A stretch of DNA of 64,000 bases, from assembly GCF_014199595.1 (NCBI RefSeq), contig NZ_JACHNX010000002.1, forward strand, positions 372,001 to 436,000, given 5' to 3'. Numbering within the stretch: the stretch's first letter is position 1; each line of letters starts with the position of its first letter. Shown here in pieces: positions 51,854 to 60,848 of this stretch. The DNA comes from Sphingomonas yabuuchiae (GTDB lineage: Bacteria > Pseudomonadota > Alphaproteobacteria > Sphingomonadales > Sphingomonadaceae). A program made the position numbers and the translations under genes. Under the pieces are notes generated by a model. The model saw only the letters and a list, made by a program, of their open reading frames with translations. It was not told the DNA's origin and made no database searches.

Positions 51854-54800
51854 ATGCGTAGCGTTCGTGCTCGCCTGCTATCCAATTTCGCCATCGGTGT
51901 TTCCACCGTCGCCCTGACCCTTCCGGCCGCCGCACTGGCGCAGGATGCCGCCGCGACGATGGGCAATCCCGGCCCGGCCCAGACCGATCCCAAGGCGCCG
52001 ACCAGCGGCCCGACCGACCCCGCACAGGGCGACGGCGATATCGTCGTCACCGGCATCCGCGCCAGCTTGCGCCAGTCGATCGACATCAAGCGCAATGCGC
52101 AGGGCGTGGTCGACGCGATCAGCGCCGAGGAGATGGGCAAGTTCCCCGACACCAACCTGGCCGAGTCGCTCCAGCGTATCACCGGCGTGTCGATCGACCG
52201 CTCGAACGGCGAAGGCCAGTTCGTGACGGTGCGCGGCTTCGGCGCCGAATATAATCTCGTCACGCTCAACGGGCGGCAGATGCCGACTTCGACCATCGGC
52301 GACGGCAACAGCGCGCCCGGCTCGCGCTCGTTCGACTTCGCCAACCTCGCCTCCGAAGGCGTCGCCGCGCTGGAGGTCTACAAGTCCGGCCGCGCGACGG
52401 TGGCGTCGGGCGGCATTGGGTCGGCCATCAACATCCGCACGCCCCGTCCGCTCGACAAGTCGGGCCTGCGCGGCTCGATCTCGGCGCGCGGGGTGATCGA
52501 CACCTCGCAGAACGGCGGCAAGGATATAACGCCCGAAGTGTCGGGCATCTTCTCCGACACCTTTGCCGACGACCGGATCGGCGTGCTGGTCACGGGCGCC
52601 TATCAGCGGCGCAATTTCAGCCAGAACCAGGCCAATGTCGGCTGGCGCGACGGCTATCTCGGCTCGGAGAACAATTGGGGTTCGCTGGCGCAGCAAGGCG
52701 ATCCGCGCTACGCCAACATCACCAACCGGCCCGGCGCCAATGACGTGTATCAAGTGCCGCAGAACGCCAGCTACAACATCGTCAACGGCCGCCGCGAGCG
52801 CATCAACGGCCAGGCCGTCCTGCAATTCCGCCCGATCGACGATCTGACCGCAACGGTCGACTATACCTATTCGCAGAACACCTTCGACATTCGGGACAAC
52901 AATGTCGGCATCTGGTACAACCATAACGACACGTCGAGCGCCTGGACCAACGGCCCGATCGCCGAGCCGGTCTTCTATACCGAGCGCTTCACCGCCGCCG
53001 AGGCCAAGGACCTGGCCTATTCGGCGACGCAGACCTCGAGCCGCAGCATCAACAAGTCGCTGGGCGGCAACCTGACCTGGAAGACGCCGGGCGGCGTCAC
53101 CCTGTCGATCGACGCGCATCACTCGACCGCCGAGTCCAAGCCGGACAACCCTTACGGCAACAGCAACTCGGTCGGCACCGCGATCTTCGGCGTGCAGAGC
53201 CAGACGATCAATTTCGACAACAAGCTGCCGGTCATCTCCTTCGCGATGCAGCCGGGCATCGACCCGCTGAACGCCGCGAACATCGTCCCCACGGGCAGTG
53301 CCTTCCGCAATTCCTATTTCCGCGACGAGATCAATCAGGTCCAGTTCCGTGGCCATTACGACCATGAACAGGGCTTCCTCGACAGCCTGGACTGGGGTTT
53401 CGACTATACCGACAACAAGGTGCGCTCGGCCTATAGCGTGCTTCAGAACGACACCTGGGGCGGCACCGGCGGCGACAGCGCGGCTCAGCGTGCGGCGGCC
53501 GCCGCCCTGATCCCCGACGATCTGTTCCAGCAGATCAGCGTGCCCGACAAATTTTCCGGCATCGGCGGCGCGAACAATGCGGCGATCGTGAAGTCCTTCT
53601 ATGGCTTTAACCTGCCGTCGATGGTGTCGCTGCTCGACAAGGCCTATGGCATTTGCGGGGGCAACGGCCAGTGCCTGATCCCGTACACGACGGACTCGCG
53701 CATCCGGGAGAAGACCGTCGCGCCATACTTCCAGTTCAATGGCAAGATGGACCTGTTTGCGCGCCCCGCGCACCTGATCGCAGGCTTGCGGTTCGAGAAT
53801 ACCGACGTCTCGGCCTCCGCGCTGGTGCCGACCCCGGTGGGTGCGCGGCAGAACTCGCAGAACGAGTTCAACATCCTGTTCTCGGGCAGTGGCTTCACGA
53901 CGTTCAAGGGCCGCTACCAGAACTGGCTACCTTCGGTCGACTTCGACTTCCAGCCGCTGGAAAACGTCAAGCTGCGCGCATCGTACAGCCACACCATCAC
54001 CCGCGCCGATTATGGCAGCCTGCAGGGCGGTCGCAACCTGGATCAGTTGTTCCGCATCGGCGGCGGCACGGGTCGGGTCGGCAACCCCAACCTGATCCCG
54101 TACAAGTCGAAGAATATCGATCTGTCGGCGGAGTGGTATTACAAGCCGGACAGCTACATCTCGGTCGGCTTCTTCCACAAGGTCGTGTCGAACTATATCG
54201 GCAATACGCAGGTCAACCTGACGGTGCCCGGCCTGACCTCGCCCACCACGAGCTTCAACGGTGTGACCCAGAATGGCCCGCGCTATCAGGCGGCGATCAA
54301 CGCGCTGGGGGCCAATGCCACCTTCGCGCAGATCCGCGACTATATTGGTGCCAACTTTCCCGGCGGCGTGGTCAACGGTACGATCGTCGCGCAGCCCAAT
54401 GATCCGCTGGTCAATTTCGTCGTCACGACGCCGTTCAACAGCGATCAGACCGCCAAGGTCGACGGCTTCGAGTTCGCGATCCAGCACAGCTTCTGGGACA
54501 CCGGCTTCGGCACGATCCTGAACTATACGATCGTCAACGGGAACCGGAACTATGACAACCGGCAACCCGCCAGCGTGTCGCAATTCGCGATCACCGGCCT
54601 GTCGGACAGCGCCAACGCGGTCCTGTTCTACGACAAGTTCGGTATCCAGGCACGCGCGGCCTATAACTGGCGCCGGGGCTATCTGGCCGGGGCGGGCATC
54701 AACCCGGTCTATGTCAACACCTATGGCCAGTTGGATGCCAGCGCCAGCTATGCGCTGACCAAGAGCGTCGCGATCTTTGCCGAGGGCATCAACCTGCTAG

Positions 54801-54898
54801 GCGAGAACCGCAGCGGCCACCTCCGCTCGGATCGTAACGTCAACTTCGTGACGAAGCAGGATGCGCGCTACTCGGCGGGCGTGCGCTTCACCTTCTGA
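51854..54898 (+). CDS. TonB-dependent receptor, Xanthomonas/Caulobacter carbohydrate type
   Basis: The 1014-aa outer membrane transporter has a signal peptide (ending AAALAQ), DIVVTGIR as TonB-box region, and the family hallmark VDAISAEEMGKFPDTNLAESLQRITGVSI in the plug, with GEGQFVTVRGFG. The barrel ends with terminal Phe (AGVRFTF). ATG 51854 follows GGGGAGG with seven bases. Divergent from GH3 and upstream of the halogenase/SapC/cupin genes, so it is probably the importer for the oligosaccharide served by this cluster. A terminator-like hairpin follows it. Confidence 0.93.
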   Translation: MRSVRARLLSNFAIGVSTVALTLPAAALAQDAAATMGNPGPAQTDPKAPTSGPTDPAQGDGDIVVTGIRASLRQSIDIKRNAQGVVDAISAEEMGKFPDTNLAESLQRITGVSIDRSNGEGQFVTVRGFGAEYNLVTLNGRQMPTSTIGDGNSAPGSRSFDFANLASEGVAALEVYKSGRATVASGGIGSAINIRTPRPLDKSGLRGSISARGVIDTSQNGGKDITPEVSGIFSDTFADDRIGVLVTGAYQRRNFSQNQANVGWRDGYLGSENNWGSLAQQGDPRYANITNRPGANDVYQVPQNASYNIVNGRRERINGQAVLQFRPIDDLTATVDYTYSQNTFDIRDNNVGIWYNHNDTSSAWTNGPIAEPVFYTERFTAAEAKDLAYSATQTSSRSINKSLGGNLTWKTPGGVTLSIDAHHSTAESKPDNPYGNSNSVGTAIFGVQSQTINFDNKLPVISFAMQPGIDPLNAANIVPTGSAFRNSYFRDEINQVQFRGHYDHEQGFLDSLDWGFDYTDNKVRSAYSVLQNDTWGGTGGDSAAQRAAAAALIPDDLFQQISVPDKFSGIGGANNAAIVKSFYGFNLPSMVSLLDKAYGICGGNGQCLIPYTTDSRIREKTVAPYFQFNGKMDLFARPAHLIAGLRFENTDVSASALVPTPVGARQNSQNEFNILFSGSGFTTFKGRYQNWLPSVDFDFQPLENVKLRASYSHTITRADYGSLQGGRNLDQLFRIGGGTGRVGNPNLIPYKSKNIDLSAEWYYKPDSYISVGFFHKVVSNYIGNTQVNLTVPGLTSPTTSFNGVTQNGPRYQAAINALGANATFAQIRDYIGANFPGGVVNGTIVAQPNDPLVNFVVTTPFNSDQTAKVDGFEFAIQHSFWDTGFGTILNYTIVNGNRNYDNRQPASVSQFAITGLSDSANAVLFYDKFGIQARAAYNWRRGYLAGAGINPVYVNTYGQLDASASYALTKSVAIFAEGINLLGENRSGHLRSDRNVNFVTKQDARYSAGVRFTF

Positions 54899-54905
54899 CG
54901 ATGGG

Positions 54906-54940
54906 AAGCCAGCTTTTCCGCCGAGGAATGGCTGGCTTTT
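54906..54940 (+). terminator. hairpin with short T-run after the TonB receptor
   Basis: AAGCCAGC (54906-54913) pairs with GCTGGCTT (54931-54938) around a 17-nt loop, and the T-run continues to 54940. It sits 8 bp after the receptor stop and could partly terminate transcription before the halogenase-like gene, giving more receptor than downstream product. Confidence 0.5.
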
Positions 54941-54997
54941 CGCGGACCATATGGGCAATTTGCGGGCTTGGAAGACGGGCCGGGGATCGGGACTGCG

Positions 54998-56515
54998 GTG
55001 GACAAGGCTATCACCCGGATCGTGATCGTCGGCGGCGGCACCGCCGGATGGCTGGCCGCCGCCCGCATCGCCGCCGCCACCGCCGGATCGGTGACGGTCA
55101 CGCTGATCGAATCCCCCGACGTGCCGACGCTCGGGGTTGGCGAAGGCACCTGGCCGACCATTCGCGGTACGCTGGAGCGGATCGGCATCACCGAGACCGA
55201 GCTGCTGCTCGCCTGCGACGGGTCGTTCAAACAGGGGACTCGCTTCGACCGATGGGCGACCGGCGCGAGCGATGATCGCTACTACCATCCCTTCGTGCCA
55301 CCGATCGATGCCGACCCCGCCGATCTGCCCGGCGATATCCCCTATGCCCTCGCCACCTGCGCCCAGCCGCTGGTCTGTGCCGAGGACCTTGCCCCGCGCC
55401 AGCGTGGGATGCCCGATTATGCAGGCGCGCTGAACTATGCCTATCATCTGGATGCGACGAAGCTCGCCGCGCTGCTGACCCGGCACGCGACCATCCGTCT
55501 GGGCGTGCGGCATATCCGCGATCACGTCACCGGGGTCGAACGCGGCGGGGACGGCGGCATCGCGGCGGTCCATATCCGCGGATCGGGGAGCGTCGCGGGC
55601 GACCTGTTCCTCGACTGCACCGGCCATGCCGCGCTGCTGATCGGCGATGCGCTGGGGGTGGAGACGGTCGATGCCTCCTCCATCCTGTTCAACGACCAGG
55701 CGCTCGCGGTGCAACTGCCCGTCGCGCCGGGCAGCCCCGTCGCGTCGCAGACCGTGGCGACCGCCCATGGCGCGGGCTGGATCTGGGACATCGGCCTGCC
55801 GACCCGACGCGGGATCGGCTGTGTCTATGCCTCCGCTTTCATGAGCGACGACGAGGCGGAAGGCGTGTTGGCCGAATATTGCCGCCGGATTTCGGGCGAT
55901 AGCCCCGCCCCGCGTCGGCTGACCTTCCGCTCTGCCTATCGGTCCAGGCCCTGGACGGCCAATTGCCTCGCCATCGGCCAGTCGGCGGGGTTCATGGAGC
56001 CGCTGGAAGCTTCGGCCATCGTGATGATCGAGTTGGCGCTGGATGCACTGCTGGACGATTTTGCCGTCGACACCGGTCTGATGACGATCCAGGCGCGGCG
56101 TTTCAATGCGCTGGCGACCTATCGCTGGGAAAGGATCGTCGACTTCCTGAAGCTGCACTATGTCCTCAGCCGACGCGATGAGCCCTATTGGCGGGCGCAT
56201 CGCGATCCCGCCACGATACCCGACCGACTGGCCGAGATGCTGGCACTGTGGCGCTATCGCAGCCCGTCCGCGCTCGACCTGCCTATGCAGGATGAACTGT
56301 TTCCGGCGGCCAGCTATCGCTACATCCTTCGCGGTATGGGTTTTCCCGCCCCCCTGCCCTCACCCGTGCCGCGCCCGCATCGGCCCGACCTGCCAAGCCA
56401 GCTTCGCCAGATCGACCAGCGCGGCCGTGCGCTGGCGGCGAGCCTGCCGACCAACCGCGCCTATCTCGACGCCCTGCGCGCCGAACAGGCCCCCCTTTCC
56501 GAGAAACGCGCCTGA
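54998..56515 (+). CDS. tryptophan halogenase-like flavoprotein (first copy)
   Basis: The 505-aa flavin-dependent halogenase fold protein has the FAD motif GGGTAGW at residues 12-18, and the conserved active-site Lys is retained in GSFKQGTRFDRW. The second signature, normally WxWxIP, reads GWIWDIGL: the two Trp and the Ile are kept but the Pro is Gly. Proteins of this group sit beside TonB receptors and SapC in many sugar-using bacteria and have not, to my knowledge, been shown to act on free tryptophan there. The GTG at 54998 is used; a TTG at 54968 is possible. Its stop overlaps the SapC ATG by one base. Confidence 0.85.
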   Translation: MDKAITRIVIVGGGTAGWLAAARIAAATAGSVTVTLIESPDVPTLGVGEGTWPTIRGTLERIGITETELLLACDGSFKQGTRFDRWATGASDDRYYHPFVPPIDADPADLPGDIPYALATCAQPLVCAEDLAPRQRGMPDYAGALNYAYHLDATKLAALLTRHATIRLGVRHIRDHVTGVERGGDGGIAAVHIRGSGSVAGDLFLDCTGHAALLIGDALGVETVDASSILFNDQALAVQLPVAPGSPVASQTVATAHGAGWIWDIGLPTRRGIGCVYASAFMSDDEAEGVLAEYCRRISGDSPAPRRLTFRSAYRSRPWTANCLAIGQSAGFMEPLEASAIVMIELALDALLDDFAVDTGLMTIQARRFNALATYRWERIVDFLKLHYVLSRRDEPYWRAHRDPATIPDRLAEMLALWRYRSPSALDLPMQDELFPAASYRYILRGMGFPAPLPSPVPRPHRPDLPSQLRQIDQRGRALAASLPTNRAYLDALRAEQAPLSEKRA

Positions 56516-57234
56516 TGTCCCGCCACGAAGCCCTCAACCCCGACGACCACCGCGACCTGCGCATCCAGGAGCGCCGCGACGCTGCGCTGGGTGATGCCCG
56601 CATGGTCTGCATTGTCGTGCCCGCCGAGTTCCGCGCGCTCCAGGCCGAATACCCCATCCTGTTCCGCCTGAACGAAACCCGCGACCGGTTCAGCGCGCTG
56701 GCCATGTTCGGGTTCGAGAATGGCGAGAATCTCTATCTGGCGGATGGCCGCTGGGACGCGCGCTACCGCCCCCTGGCGATCGATATCCAGCCGTTCCTGA
56801 TCGGCGGCCGTCCCGATGAGGATGGCCCCAAGCAGATCCATGTCGATGTCGACTCCCCCCGCATCGCGACCGGCGACGAAGGCGTGCGCGTTTTCGACAA
56901 GCATGGCCGCCCCACGCCCTATCTGGAACGGGTGATCGAACAAATCGGCGAACTCGACCATGGCTTTCGCGAGTCAGGCGATTTCTTCGCCGCGCTCCAG
57001 CGTCACGAGCTGCTCGAGCCCTTCACCCTGGAGGTGACGCTGGAGGATCGGTCGGACAACCGGCTGGTCGGCTATCACATCATCGACGAGGCACGACTAA
57101 ACTCGCTGAGCGGTACGGCCTTGGCCGAGCTTCAGGCGGCGGGCCATCTGGAGCCTATCTATATGGCGATGGCTTCGCTCAGCCAGTTCAGCGCCCTGAT
57201 CGCGCGGCGCAACCGGCGGGCTGCGCGTGGCTGA
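56515..57234 (+). CDS. SapC family protein
   Basis: The 239-aa protein shows the SapC pattern: PAEFRALQAEYPILFR, FGFENGENLYL, WDARYRPLAIDIQPFLI, then helical LFD-like segments (VFDKHGRPTPYLE, FFAALQRHELLEPFTLEV) and a final MASLSQFSALI. The name comes from an S-layer-linked Campylobacter gene; the role in proteobacterial TonB clusters is unknown. Its start overlaps the first halogenase-like stop and its end overlaps the cupin gene start by 8 bp, so the genes are translationally coupled. Probably cytosolic. Confidence 0.88.
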   Translation: MSRHEALNPDDHRDLRIQERRDAALGDARMVCIVVPAEFRALQAEYPILFRLNETRDRFSALAMFGFENGENLYLADGRWDARYRPLAIDIQPFLIGGRPDEDGPKQIHVDVDSPRIATGDEGVRVFDKHGRPTPYLERVIEQIGELDHGFRESGDFFAALQRHELLEPFTLEVTLEDRSDNRLVGYHIIDEARLNSLSGTALAELQAAGHLEPIYMAMASLSQFSALIARRNRRAARG

Positions 57235-58258
57235 CGCCGATCCGGGGCGGCTGACCGCCCTTCCCCCGGTGCCCGAGGTGACGGTCGCCGATGCGGCCGA
57301 ACTCGACCGGGTGCTGTGCGCCGCCGACCGCCCCTTCGTCGTGCGTGGGCTCGCCACCGACTGGCCGCTGGTCCAGGCCGGGCGGCGTTCGGCGGAGGCG
57401 GCGCGGGCGTATCTGCTCGACCGTCATCGCGACCGGCCCTTCACCGTCTCGGTCGGCGTGCCGGGCAGCGGCGGGCGGCTGTTCTACGACGACGCCATGG
57501 CGATGAACTTCCGCATGATGGAGGCGCGCCTGCCCGAGATCTTCGCCCGCATCGCGGAATTTGCGGGCCGGCCCGACGCTCCCTCCATCTATCTCGCCTC
57601 GATCGACATGCACCAGTTTTTCGACGGACTGCACGAGGCCAACCATATCGATCTGGGCGAGCGCGAGCTGCTGGCCAGCATCTGGATCGGCACCCGCACC
57701 CGGATCGCCGCGCATAATGACGTGCCGCACAATCTGGCCGTCTGCGCGGTCGGCCGCCGCCGCTTTACGCTCTTTCCGCGCGAGCAGTTCTGCAACCTCT
57801 ATCTCGGCCCCGTCGACAATACACCAGCGGGCCGCGCGGTCAGCATGGTCGATTTCCACGCCCCCGATTTCGAGCGCCATCCCCGCTTCGCCGACGCGCT
57901 GGAAACTGCGCAGGTCGCCGACCTGGCGGCGGGCGACGCGGTGTTCATCCCCGCCCTCTGGTGGCACCATGTCGAGGGGACCGAGGATTTCAACGTGCTG
58001 GTCAATTACTGGTGGCGCGACGCGCCCCGCTGGCTGGGCCAGCCGCAAGAGGCGCTGAACCACGCGATGATGACGATCCGCGACCTGCCCGCCGACCAAA
58101 AGGCGCATTGGCGCGCCATGTTCGACCATTATGTCTTCGCCAATGACGATAGCGTGGTCGCCCATATCCCCAAGGGCGGGCGCGGCATATTGGATCCGAT
58201 GACGCCCGACCTGGCGGGTCGCATCCGTGCCTTCCTGCTGCGGGCGCTCAGCCGATGA
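57227..58258 (+). CDS. cupin-like/JmjC-domain protein
   Basis: The 343-aa protein belongs to the cupin_8 Fe(II)/2-oxoglutarate-dependent oxygenase group. The facial triad is plausible: His-x-Asp in AAHNDVPHN, with a distal His in PALWWHHVEG. Segments RPFVVRGLATDWPL near the N-terminus and RRRFTLFPREQ are typical of the family. Hydroxylation of a protein or peptide is the usual chemistry; the target is unknown. The start is a GTG overlapping the SapC end by 8 bp. It lies between the two halogenase-like genes, and its stop overlaps the second by 4 bp. Confidence 0.85.
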   Translation: MADADPGRLTALPPVPEVTVADAAELDRVLCAADRPFVVRGLATDWPLVQAGRRSAEAARAYLLDRHRDRPFTVSVGVPGSGGRLFYDDAMAMNFRMMEARLPEIFARIAEFAGRPDAPSIYLASIDMHQFFDGLHEANHIDLGERELLASIWIGTRTRIAAHNDVPHNLAVCAVGRRRFTLFPREQFCNLYLGPVDNTPAGRAVSMVDFHAPDFERHPRFADALETAQVADLAAGDAVFIPALWWHHVEGTEDFNVLVNYWWRDAPRWLGQPQEALNHAMMTIRDLPADQKAHWRAMFDHYVFANDDSVVAHIPKGGRGILDPMTPDLAGRIRAFLLRALSR

Positions 58259-59736
58259 GCACGCCGCGCCGGATCGTGATCGCCGGGGGCGGCACCGCCG
58301 GTTGGATGGCCGCCGCCGCCATGGCTCGGACGCTGGGCCGTGCGGTCACCGTCACGCTGGTGGAGTCGGACGCGATCGGCACGATCGGCGTCGGCGAGTC
58401 GACCATTCCGCCGATCATCACCTTCAACCGACTGCTCGGGATCAACGAGGCCGAGTTCATGGCCGCGACCCAGGCGACCTTCAAGCTGGGCATCCAGTTC
58501 GACGGGTGGAAAGGGCCGGAGGACCGCTATTTCCATTCCTTCGGCCTGACCGGCAAGGATCACTGGGCAGCGGGGTTCCAGCATTTCTGGCTGGACGGCC
58601 TCCGTCGAGGGCATGACGCGCCCTATGACGATTACTGCCTGGAACTGATCGCCGCGCGCGAGGGCCGGTTCGCGCATCTCCCCGACGAGCGGATGAACTA
58701 TGCCTATCAGCTCGACTCGACGCTCTACGGGCGCTTCCTGCGCCGCATGGCGGAGGGCGACGGCGTGACGCGGATCGAGGGGCGGATTGCCGAGGTCGCG
58801 CTGAACCCCGATAGCGGCGACATCGCCGCGCTGGTGCTGGACGACGGGCGGCGGATCGAGGGCGACCTGTTCCTCGACTGCACCGGTTTTCGCGCGCTGC
58901 TGATCGACCGCGCGTTGCATGTCGGGTTCGACGACTGGAGCCATTACCTGCCCTGCGACGCCGCCGTCGCGGTGCAGACCGAAAGCGTGCGCCCGCCCGT
59001 CCCCTATACCCGCGCCATCGCGCATGAGGCCGGGTGGCAATGGCGCATCCCACTGCAACACCGGGCGGGCAACGGCATCGTCTATTGCAGCCGCTACATG
59101 GATCACGACGCGGCACGCGAAAGGCTGTTATCCACCGTCGAGGGCCAGGTGCTGACCGAGCCCAACATGCTGCGGTTCCAGACCGGCGCAAGGCGCAAGC
59201 AATGGCATCGCAACTGCATCGCGGTCGGCCTGTCGGGCGGGTTCCTGGAGCCACTGGAGTCGACGAGCATCCACCTGATCCAACGCGCGATCCTGCGGCT
59301 GATCCGCCTGCTCCCCGGCGGCCCGATCAGCCCACATGATGTCGCCGAGTTCAACGATCAGCAGATGACCGACATGCTGCAGATCCGCGACTTCCTGATC
59401 CTGCACTACAAGATCCATGAACGGCGCGACTCCGCCTTCTGGCGGCAATGCGCCGACATGGAGGTACCCGACAGCCTGGCGCACAGGATAGCGCTGTTCC
59501 GCGAGACGGGCCGCGTCTTCCGCCGCAATGACGAGCTGTTCGCCGAGAACAGCTGGGTGCAGGTGATGATGGGCCAGGGCATCAAGCCGGAGAGCCATCA
59601 TCCGATCACCGCGCGGCTGTCCGACGAGGAGTTGGACCGGCTGCTGACCACGCTGCGCCAGAATATCGCGACGACGGTGCGCAGCCTGCCGCCCCATGCG
59701 GACTATGTCGCGCACCACTGCGGCACGGCGGCCTGA
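58255..59736 (+). CDS. tryptophan halogenase-like flavoprotein (second copy)
   Basis: The 493-aa paralogue of the first halogenase-like protein has the FAD motif GGGTAGW at residues 11-17, a conserved Lys in QATFKLGIQFDGW and an intact WxWxIP signature in GWQWRIPL. The C-terminal helical part (GFLEPLESTSIHLIQRA) is also canonical. Because the full signature is retained, it is the better candidate for real flavin-dependent halogenation or a related oxidation. It starts within the cupin stop (ATGA) and is followed 8 bp later by the LacI regulator. Confidence 0.88.
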   Translation: MSTPRRIVIAGGGTAGWMAAAAMARTLGRAVTVTLVESDAIGTIGVGESTIPPIITFNRLLGINEAEFMAATQATFKLGIQFDGWKGPEDRYFHSFGLTGKDHWAAGFQHFWLDGLRRGHDAPYDDYCLELIAAREGRFAHLPDERMNYAYQLDSTLYGRFLRRMAEGDGVTRIEGRIAEVALNPDSGDIAALVLDDGRRIEGDLFLDCTGFRALLIDRALHVGFDDWSHYLPCDAAVAVQTESVRPPVPYTRAIAHEAGWQWRIPLQHRAGNGIVYCSRYMDHDAARERLLSTVEGQVLTEPNMLRFQTGARRKQWHRNCIAVGLSGGFLEPLESTSIHLIQRAILRLIRLLPGGPISPHDVAEFNDQQMTDMLQIRDFLILHYKIHERRDSAFWRQCADMEVPDSLAHRIALFRETGRVFRRNDELFAENSWVQVMMGQGIKPESHHPITARLSDEELDRLLTTLRQNIATTVRSLPPHADYVAHHCGTAA

Positions 59737-59744
59737 CCGCGCCT

Positions 59745-60821
59745 ATGCCGCCGCGCCGCCGCCAGTCCGTCACCATCCGTCATGTCGCCGCCGATGCGGG
59801 CGTCTCGCTCCAGACCGTCAGCCGGGTCATCAACAAGGAACCCAATGTCCGCCCCGAGATGATGGAGCGGGTCCAGGCGTCGATCGCCAGGCTGGGCTAT
59901 GTCCCCTCGATCGCGGCGCAGCGCATGGGGGGATCGCGTTCCTATCTGATCGTCGCGCTCAACGACCGGGAACGCACCATCGCCGACTGGCGCAACCGGC
60001 AGGGCACCGACTGGGTCGACCAGATGATGCTGGGGGGTATGCTGACCTGCGCCGAGCATGGCTATCGCCTGATCGTCGAGCTGGTCGATACGCATAGCGA
60101 CCATATCGAGCGCGAGTTGCTGGCCGCGATCGCCGCACTGCAACCCGATGGCGTGATCCTGACCCCGCCGCATTCCGAGAACCCGTTGATCAACGGCTTG
60201 CTGGAGGCGCAGGGGATCAGCTTTGCGCGGATCGGTTCGCTCAAGCCCGGCCCCGGCTTTGCCCTGTCGCTGGACGATGAGGGCGCGGCGCGACAGGCGA
60301 CCGATCATCTGATCGCGCTGGGCCATCGGCGGATCGGCTTCATCGCCGGGCCTGACGAGTATGAACTCAGCGGTTGGCGGGTTGCGGGCTGGCGTGCCAG
60401 CATGGCGGCGGCGGAGCTGGCTTGCGAGAGTCTGTTGGCGCAGGGCGATTTCAGCTTCGCCTCGGCGCGCGCCGCTGCCTCGGCACTTTTTGACGGCGAT
60501 GTTGCCCCAACGGCGATCATCGCCAGCAACGACCAGATGGCGCTGGCCACGCTGGAACTGGCACGCGAACGGGGGTTTAGCGTACCGCGCGACCTGTCGC
60601 TGGTCAGTTTCGACGACACCCCGATCGTCCGCTTCGTCCATCCCCCGCTGACCGCCGTGGTCCAGCCGATTGCCGCCGTCACCGCCCGCGCGGTCGAACT
60701 CATCATCGCCGAGCAGGCCGGTCAGGACGTACCGAGCGTGCCGGTCATCACCCCCGCCCAACTCGCCATCCGCGCATCCACCGCTCCGCCGAGGGAGGAC
60801 AAGCGCACCGACATGCGATAG
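59745..60821 (+). CDS. LacI family transcriptional regulator
   Basis: The 358-aa repressor has an N-terminal HTH (TIRHVAADAGVSLQTVSRVI) with hinge segment, followed by a periplasmic-binding-protein-like sugar sensor domain (DGVILTPPHSENPL, GHRRIGFIAGP, AIIASNDQMALATL, DLSLVSFDDTPI). It begins 8 bp after the second halogenase-like gene and probably shares its transcript. The AACGTT palindromes in the GH3/TonB receptor intergenic region are its likely operators, making this an autoregulated sugar regulon. The effector would be the imported sugar; its identity is unknown. Confidence 0.93.
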   Translation: MPPRRRQSVTIRHVAADAGVSLQTVSRVINKEPNVRPEMMERVQASIARLGYVPSIAAQRMGGSRSYLIVALNDRERTIADWRNRQGTDWVDQMMLGGMLTCAEHGYRLIVELVDTHSDHIERELLAAIAALQPDGVILTPPHSENPLINGLLEAQGISFARIGSLKPGPGFALSLDDEGAARQATDHLIALGHRRIGFIAGPDEYELSGWRVAGWRASMAAAELACESLLAQGDFSFASARAAASALFDGDVAPTAIIASNDQMALATLELARERGFSVPRDLSLVSFDDTPIVRFVHPPLTAVVQPIAAVTARAVELIIAEQAGQDVPSVPVITPAQLAIRASTAPPREDKRTDMR

Positions 60822-60848
60822 GCGTAGTTTGAGGGACTTGGAGGCGAC

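Noticed and set aside
51878..53773. 631-codon minus-strand open frame
   Set aside because: Antisense to the TonB receptor; low-complexity Arg/Val/Asp-rich translation with no recognisable fold.
54998..59736. Halogenated natural-product biosynthetic cluster
   Set aside because: No NRPS, PKS or other scaffold-building enzymes are present. The TonB receptor, SapC and LacI context fits a carbohydrate uptake locus instead.
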